A stretch of 64,000 nucleotides of DNA from Betaproteobacteria bacterium UBA2293 (GTDB lineage Bacteria > Pseudomonadota > Gammaproteobacteria > Burkholderiales > Rhodocyclaceae): positions 16,385-80,384 of the forward strand of contig DDWF01000252.1 of the NCBI GenBank assembly GCA_002345845.1, given 5' to 3'. Shown piece after piece: positions 60,417 to 64,000 of this stretch (positions are counted from its first letter, which is position 1; the number at the start of each line of letters is the position of its first letter). Under the pieces are notes generated by a model. It was not told the origin of the DNA, searched no databases, and was given only the letters and a program-made list of their open reading frames with translations. A program made the position numbers and the translations under genes.

Positions 60417-60608
60417 TGCGGCCTTGCTGTTCTCCTCGGCAATCCCGATCCAGCGGTCGGCGATCCGGTCCAGATAGACCAGGTCGTCGACTTCGATCTC
60501 GCCCGACTCTCGCAAGCGGGCGATGACCTCCTTGACCAGGGATGGATCGTCCTTGGCCAGTTGAATCACGGTGGCGGCAATGCGCTGGCGGTAGAGGCTG
60601 ATCGGCAT
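60387..60608 (-). CDS. Small helical ICE protein (73 aa)
   Basis: The protein has 73 residues from ATG 60608: MPISLYRQRIAATVIQLAKD, then PSLVKEVIARLRESGEIEVD and YLDRIADRWIGIAEEN. Mostly helical, no family recognised. It starts 2 bp after the stop of the 57-residue gene, whose last codons supply its GGAG, so it is translationally coupled. Confidence 0.6.
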   Translation of the reverse strand: MPISLYRQRIAATVIQLAKDDPSLVKEVIARLRESGEIEVDDLVYLDRIADRWIGIAEENSKAASAYPRQACG

Positions 60609-60610
60609 GA

Positions 60611-60784
60611 TCAGGCTCCCACCGCAGGAGGCTCGGAAACGCTGCCCGATCGTCCGGGGATGATCGGCGGCGGTTTCAACAACGCCGGTACGGCCTGTGT
60701 GCGTGTGGCAGGCCGGGCATACCCGGAACCACCCAACAGCACAGCAACTGGGCGCGACGTTTGGGTCACAGAGGTTGCGAACAT
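60611..60784 (-). CDS. 57-aa peptide behind a radC-like leader
   Basis: This 57-residue protein (MFATSVTQTSRPVAVLLGGS, then Pro-rich LLKPPPIIPGRSG) has GGAGAACACC before ATG 60784. Its leader is one of the best copies of the family, which supports real expression. It may be a regulatory leader peptide for the downstream 73-residue gene. Confidence 0.5.
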   Translation of the reverse strand: MFATSVTQTSRPVAVLLGGSGYARPATRTQAVPALLKPPPIIPGRSGSVSEPPAVGA

Positions 60785-60860
60785 GGTGTTCTCCTTCGGG
60801 AATGAAAGGGAACACCTGTCCCTGGCAGGGAACTTGGGGTTCCCCGTTCGGGATGCTCCG
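60785..60860 (-). ncRNA. Structured 5' leader of the 57-aa gene (radC-motif-like)
   Basis: GGTGTTC beside the start (60785-60791) pairs with GAACACC (60810-60816). GGGAAC (60828-60833) pairs with GTTCCC (60839-60844) as the distal hairpin. Base changes relative to the radC leader keep both helices. Confidence 0.68.
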
Positions 60861-61244
60861 CCCAGATTGGCAGAGCGGCTCAAGGCATGCCAGGCGGCAT
60901 GCGCAGGATGACGGCCTACGGTTCTTGCGAACAGGGCCTTCGTTCAATGCCTATCAACCCGAAGGTCGAATGGCGGCGGGACACAACATCCAGCCTGACC
61001 GCTGAACAGTACTCCCGGCCAAGTGAACGGCCGGACCCGACGGTAATCGGGTATTTAAGGCAGGTAACGACTGCGACGCCAGCTAGGCTGGACCTCAGGG
61101 CGAGCGGAGTCGCCGATGAAGGCTGTGCAGACACGATGTCCACAGAAAGCCCTTGCAGTATGGTGCTGGTTACGTCTTCGGCTCAAGGCTGTTCAGTCTC
61201 TTGCCACCAGCAAGCGCTCGGCACCGGGATCGCTTCACGCGAAA
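60861..61244. promoter_or_regulatory. Non-coding gap with the second copy of the promoter-region repeat
   Basis: No convincing gene is present. The 22-bp repeat lies at 61059-61080, and an inverted repeat ACCCGA/TCGGGT is next to it (about 61035-61052). These are probably promoter elements for the minus-strand gene at 60611. Confidence 0.5.
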
Positions 61245-62714
61245 TTAGTGTTTTCGGACCGTCCAGCCATAGGGGAACAGGATGCGTTCATGGCCCTGTT
61301 TGTCGAACGAAAGGTAATTGATGGTCAGTAAATGGGAGGGAACCACCATCTGTTCGGCTAGCCGCGCCTCAAATTTGGCGATGGTCAGCTTTTCAGCATT
61401 CGGGACTTCCCCCGCTTCGACTGCGTAGTCCTCATCCTCCAGCCACATGATGCTGGCACCGCCGCAATGGATCGACTTGAGTCGATGCGTATTGGCTGCG
61501 CTATCGTTAGTCGTAGCGACATCGGCCACCATAGGATGTTTCCTGCCGGGAATCAAGTAGAAACGGCCGGCCTCGGGAAGCAGACATTCGGTGATAACGT
61601 CAAAGCTGGAGGAGAGGTTCTTGTGCTGCTGGAGGGCAAATAAATCCTCAAACCGGCGGGTCTTGAAGTCTTTTCGGAGCTTTGCCTTGGGGTCGAAGAA
61701 GACTTCGAACAGCATGCCGTCCAGTAGCGCTTTTCGTTTCTCGGGTTTGGCCGCCTGGGTGCGGGCTGGGAAGTCACCCAGGTAGGCAATGGCACTGTTC
61801 GATCCGCCACATGCCGCCTGATAGATGTTCCGCCCGAGAACGAACAGGGAGTCCAGCGACGCCTTGTTGGCGATATCGGACGAGAACCCGTCAAGAGCCG
61901 GATTCTGCACCGGCCAAGTCAGGCTTTTCAGCGCCTTGATGATCCGATGGGATGCCTTGGCTTCGTCCGGCACGAACAGGCCGTCGCTGAGCGCGCTGTC
62001 GGAGTAGTCGTCAATGCGAGTCCCAAGGCTCAGGTTGAAGAAGAACTCGCCCGATAGCGAGGTATGCTCCCAAGAAATCTGTTTTCCATGTGTGGCGGCA
62101 CTGAGCGTGTTGCGGACCCGCTTGAACATGTTCTCGATCGAGCAGTCGGGAGTAGAAATATGTTGAAGTAATGCAGCGGTATACGCCCCATTGCGTCCGT
62201 GCCCGTCGCTGGCTGTTTGGCCTGGCGAAGTGGCATAGGCGATCAAGGTTCCTTTGGGGGCATACACGGGAGCCAGACCGCGAGTTGCCGTAGAACGATG
62301 CCAGGCCCGTTCAAACGGATTATCGCGACAAGCATCCAGGATGATGATGCTGGTCGAGGTTGCCGCCTTTTCCATGGTTGCGATGACCCGGTTCAAGGGC
62401 AGCGAAGAGTATTTGGCCTCAACTTCACCGGTGGTGTCGGTGTCCACCGCCGCCAGATAGTTCTCGCCTTCGATCTGCATGCCATGCCCGGCGAAGAAGA
62501 AAAGGCCGACATCGTTGTCTGGTAGTTCTCCCTTGAATCGCTTGAGGGCGCGGTCCATTGCCGCGGCTGTGCAGTCGATTACTTTGATCACCGTGAAACC
62601 ACAAGCCTCGAGCTTCGCGGCAACATCCTCGGCGTCGTTAGCCGGATTCTCGAGTTCGCCGGCGTCCTCATAGGCGCCGTTGCCGATGACGAGGGCGGTT
62701 AGCCGCCGACTCAT
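61245..62714 (-). CDS. Caspase-like (peptidase C14) protease
   Basis: The protein has 489 residues. The caspase fold begins ALVIGNGAYEDAGELENPAN near residue 7; the catalytic His is H77 in FFFAGHGMQ and the Cys is C129 in IILDACRDNPF. After about residue 250 a second domain of unknown type follows (FVLGRNIYQAACGGSN, then HCGGASIMWLEDED). Bacterial caspase-like proteases occur in several antiphage systems that kill infected cells. It overlaps the next upstream gene by 4 bp (ATGA), so they form an operon. An exact system cannot be named. Confidence 0.82.
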   Translation of the reverse strand: MSRRLTALVIGNGAYEDAGELENPANDAEDVAAKLEACGFTVIKVIDCTAAAMDRALKRFKGELPDNDVGLFFFAGHGMQIEGENYLAAVDTDTTGEVEAKYSSLPLNRVIATMEKAATSTSIIILDACRDNPFERAWHRSTATRGLAPVYAPKGTLIAYATSPGQTASDGHGRNGAYTAALLQHISTPDCSIENMFKRVRNTLSAATHGKQISWEHTSLSGEFFFNLSLGTRIDDYSDSALSDGLFVPDEAKASHRIIKALKSLTWPVQNPALDGFSSDIANKASLDSLFVLGRNIYQAACGGSNSAIAYLGDFPARTQAAKPEKRKALLDGMLFEVFFDPKAKLRKDFKTRRFEDLFALQQHKNLSSSFDVITECLLPEAGRFYLIPGRKHPMVADVATTNDSAANTHRLKSIHCGGASIMWLEDEDYAVEAGEVPNAEKLTIAKFEARLAEQMVVPSHLLTINYLSFDKQGHERILFPYGWTVRKH

Positions 62715-63118
62715 TGGTTCGCAGTCCAGATTCTCGTCCGATCCAGCAACTTACTGACCGAGATGCTTTGGCTATAAGCGCAGGGGATCACGCAGGTGCC
62801 GTCTAGTGGCAGTTCTTGTACCGAGATCTCGTCCGGCGTACGGAAAGCCAGGTTGAGTAAGCGCTTGTGAACGTAATGGTCACCAAAATGGCCGCCACAC
62901 TCGCAAACCGTCATGAAGTACGAGTCGCCGGCAGTCATGCTGTGACGAATGGCAAAATTCGGATGATGCTTGAGGATTTCACCAAGCAATTCCGCGGGCA
63001 GTTCCTCCACGTAGCTCAACAGGAACCCGTCTTCCTCCTGCTCTTCTTCGGCGGAAAGATTATTGGTGGCCAAGGCGGCGACCATGTTCTCCTTGCCGCA
63101 GAGGTTGCATGGCTGCAT
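62711..63118 (-). CDS. Cys-rich partner protein of the caspase-like gene
   Basis: The protein has 135 residues from ATG 63118. Cys pairs MQPCNLCGKEN at the start and VCECGGHFGDHYVH near residue 70 probably bind zinc. The middle is acidic (AEEEQEEDGFLLSYVEELPA). No family recognised. Its stop overlaps the caspase start, so translation is coupled, and it may act as the sensor or inhibitor of the protease. That role is inferred only from the overlap. Confidence 0.62.
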   Translation of the reverse strand: MQPCNLCGKENMVAALATNNLSAEEEQEEDGFLLSYVEELPAELLGEILKHHPNFAIRHSMTAGDSYFMTVCECGGHFGDHYVHKRLLNLAFRTPDEISVQELPLDGTCVIPCAYSQSISVSKLLDRTRIWTANQ

Positions 63119-63350
63119 GGCGCTGATGAGGAAAAGGGGGGCGCTGAGATTCCGTCGATGGTGTCCATGATTCTGGTCGAGCATGAAAGCGCAGAACTAT
63201 AGCCCAGCGACATCGGTGAGAGCCAGTCCGATTAAGGCAGGGCGAGGAGCGCACTGAGGTGGCTTGGGTTTACCGATATGCCATCCAAATTTTAGCTCTT
63301 CGGCGTTAGCCTGCAATCCCACAGGGCGCAGGCTCCTGGAATTGGTGACC
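63119..63350. promoter_or_regulatory. Gap upstream of the caspase operon
   Basis: These 232 bp separate the caspase operon from the PIN-like gene on the same strand. I see no gene; a promoter for the caspase operon should be here. Confidence 0.35.
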
Positions 63351-64000
63351 TTAAGAGGGCGGAATACACCAGCGGGCCTCTGCCCAGTTTCGGCAGTAGC
63401 CCAGCCTTGCGGCATCGAATTCCACCTGAAGAGAATCGACGAGGCGCCGCCCATGGCAATAATCAGCGGTGTTTGAGCTGATGAGGATGACTGATGGATC
63501 GCCGGATCCACTGTTTTCATTGGATAATCGCAGGGAAAATTCGGTGATCAGGCAATCCCCCAGACTGGACTTTCCCCGTTTGGCCGGTGCATGGCCCCGC
63601 ATGGATCGGTGGGCTGCCAGAGTAAGGTCCTTGTCAATGGTTGCCATTTGCTTGGCCTGGCCGAGGATTTCCGAAGCGAGCTCACGGCAGCGATTGATCA
63701 ACTGCATTGCGCCAGCACTCCGTGGATGCTCCTCCCGCGATAACAGCAGATCAAGGGTTGCATTCGCATGTGCGTGGGTCGAGAAAATTCGTTCCAACTC
63801 CTGTGTCGCATCCTGGACGACCGTGGCAAGGTTTTGATCGAATTCTTCCCGGACGACTGGCGGGACAATCAGTTGCACTGCGCCAGTGCCGCAGCGGACT
63901 AGGCGAAGGAATTCAAGAACGGCTAGCGCGTTGTCCTGTGAGAATTCTCGTCTTACCGGCGCGCGGACGATGTCGAGGAGGACACAGGTGTCGGGAATGA
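63351..64000 (-). CDS. PIN-like domain protein (N-terminus outside the window)
   Basis: At least 215 residues are visible; the reading frame enters from the right edge. IPDTCVLLDIVRAP near the edge has the first acidic residues of a PIN nuclease, and GKSSLGDCLITEF has another conserved Asp. The C-terminus reads SSNTADYCHGRRLVDSLQVE. PIN domains are RNases of many toxin and defence systems. The gene lies upstream of the caspase pair on the same strand, which suggests, without proof, a shared defence role. Confidence 0.62.
   Translation of the reverse strand, partial: IPDTCVLLDIVRAPVRREFSQDNALAVLEFLRLVRCGTGAVQLIVPPVVREEFDQNLATVVQDATQELERIFSTHAHANATLDLLLSREEHPRSAGAMQLINRCRELASEILGQAKQMATIDKDLTLAAHRSMRGHAPAKRGKSSLGDCLITEFSLRLSNENSGSGDPSVILISSNTADYCHGRRLVDSLQVEFDAARLGYCRNWAEARWCIPPS

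Overview
The window looks like a betaproteobacterial chromosome of the Rhodocyclales type (Azoarcus/Aromatoleum/Thauera/Dechloromonas relatives). This rests on high-GC coding sequence, a bad-type alicyclic acid beta-oxidation cluster, a MarR regulator next to it, and the gene style of the cobalamin cluster. It is an inference from gene content; no rRNA or tRNA gene is visible.

Region 1 (1-11098) is ordinary catabolic chromosome. A plus-strand operon encodes a BadH-like SDR, a BadI-like ring-cleaving hydrolase, a long crotonase whose C-terminal dehydrogenase half looks degenerate, and two MaoC/hotdog proteins. A MarR regulator and an MFS exporter or importer follow, then a zinc alcohol dehydrogenase, an aldehyde dehydrogenase and ETF-ubiquinone oxidoreductase. 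The oxidoreductases could feed alcohols and aldehydes into the acyl-CoA pathway, and ETF-QO would pass the electrons to quinone. A shared 12-bp element lies upstream of the alcohol dehydrogenase and ETF-QO genes.

Region 2 (11231-27878) is the core of an integrative and conjugative element (ICE). It holds a DUF4400 membrane protein, a TraD coupling protein, a MobH-type TraI, FlhC- and FlhD-like activators divergent from a frameshifted CI/LexA-like repressor, a DUF932 protein, a zinc/toprim primase, a GHKL ATPase, small ICE proteins, a PFL_4669-like protein, XRE and AlpA regulators, a tyrosine-recombinase-like protein without its tyrosine, and DUF1173. No type IV secretion channel genes are present; the element stops directly against ETF-QO.

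Region 3 (28124-41760) looks like cargo: 14 minus-strand genes for cobalt uptake (cbiMNQO) and corrin-ring synthesis (cbiF, X, C, D, ET, L, split G, H, ferredoxin), then a TonB-dependent receptor. One cobalamin riboswitch precedes cbiM and another precedes the receptor. ICE-type genes lie on both sides.

Region 4 (42157-64000) returns to ICE genes. It has an IHF-like protein and a plus-strand recombination trio ending in an SbcD/SbcC-like pair. A minus-strand defence operon then joins type I restriction-modification (hsdR, M, S) with a DUF1016 nuclease and a GHKL ATPase that carries a C-terminal PD-(D/E)xK motif. RadC and a string of small ICE proteins follow, then a caspase-like protease with a Cys-rich partner, and a PIN-like protein that runs off the window.

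Across regions 2 and 4, at least seven ICE genes (including radC) share a structured 5' leader: a GC-rich hairpin, then in most cases a second helix that folds over or beside the ribosome-binding site. The arrangement recalls the radC RNA motif and suggests common post-transcriptional control. Together with the composite restriction operon, it is the most interesting content of the window.
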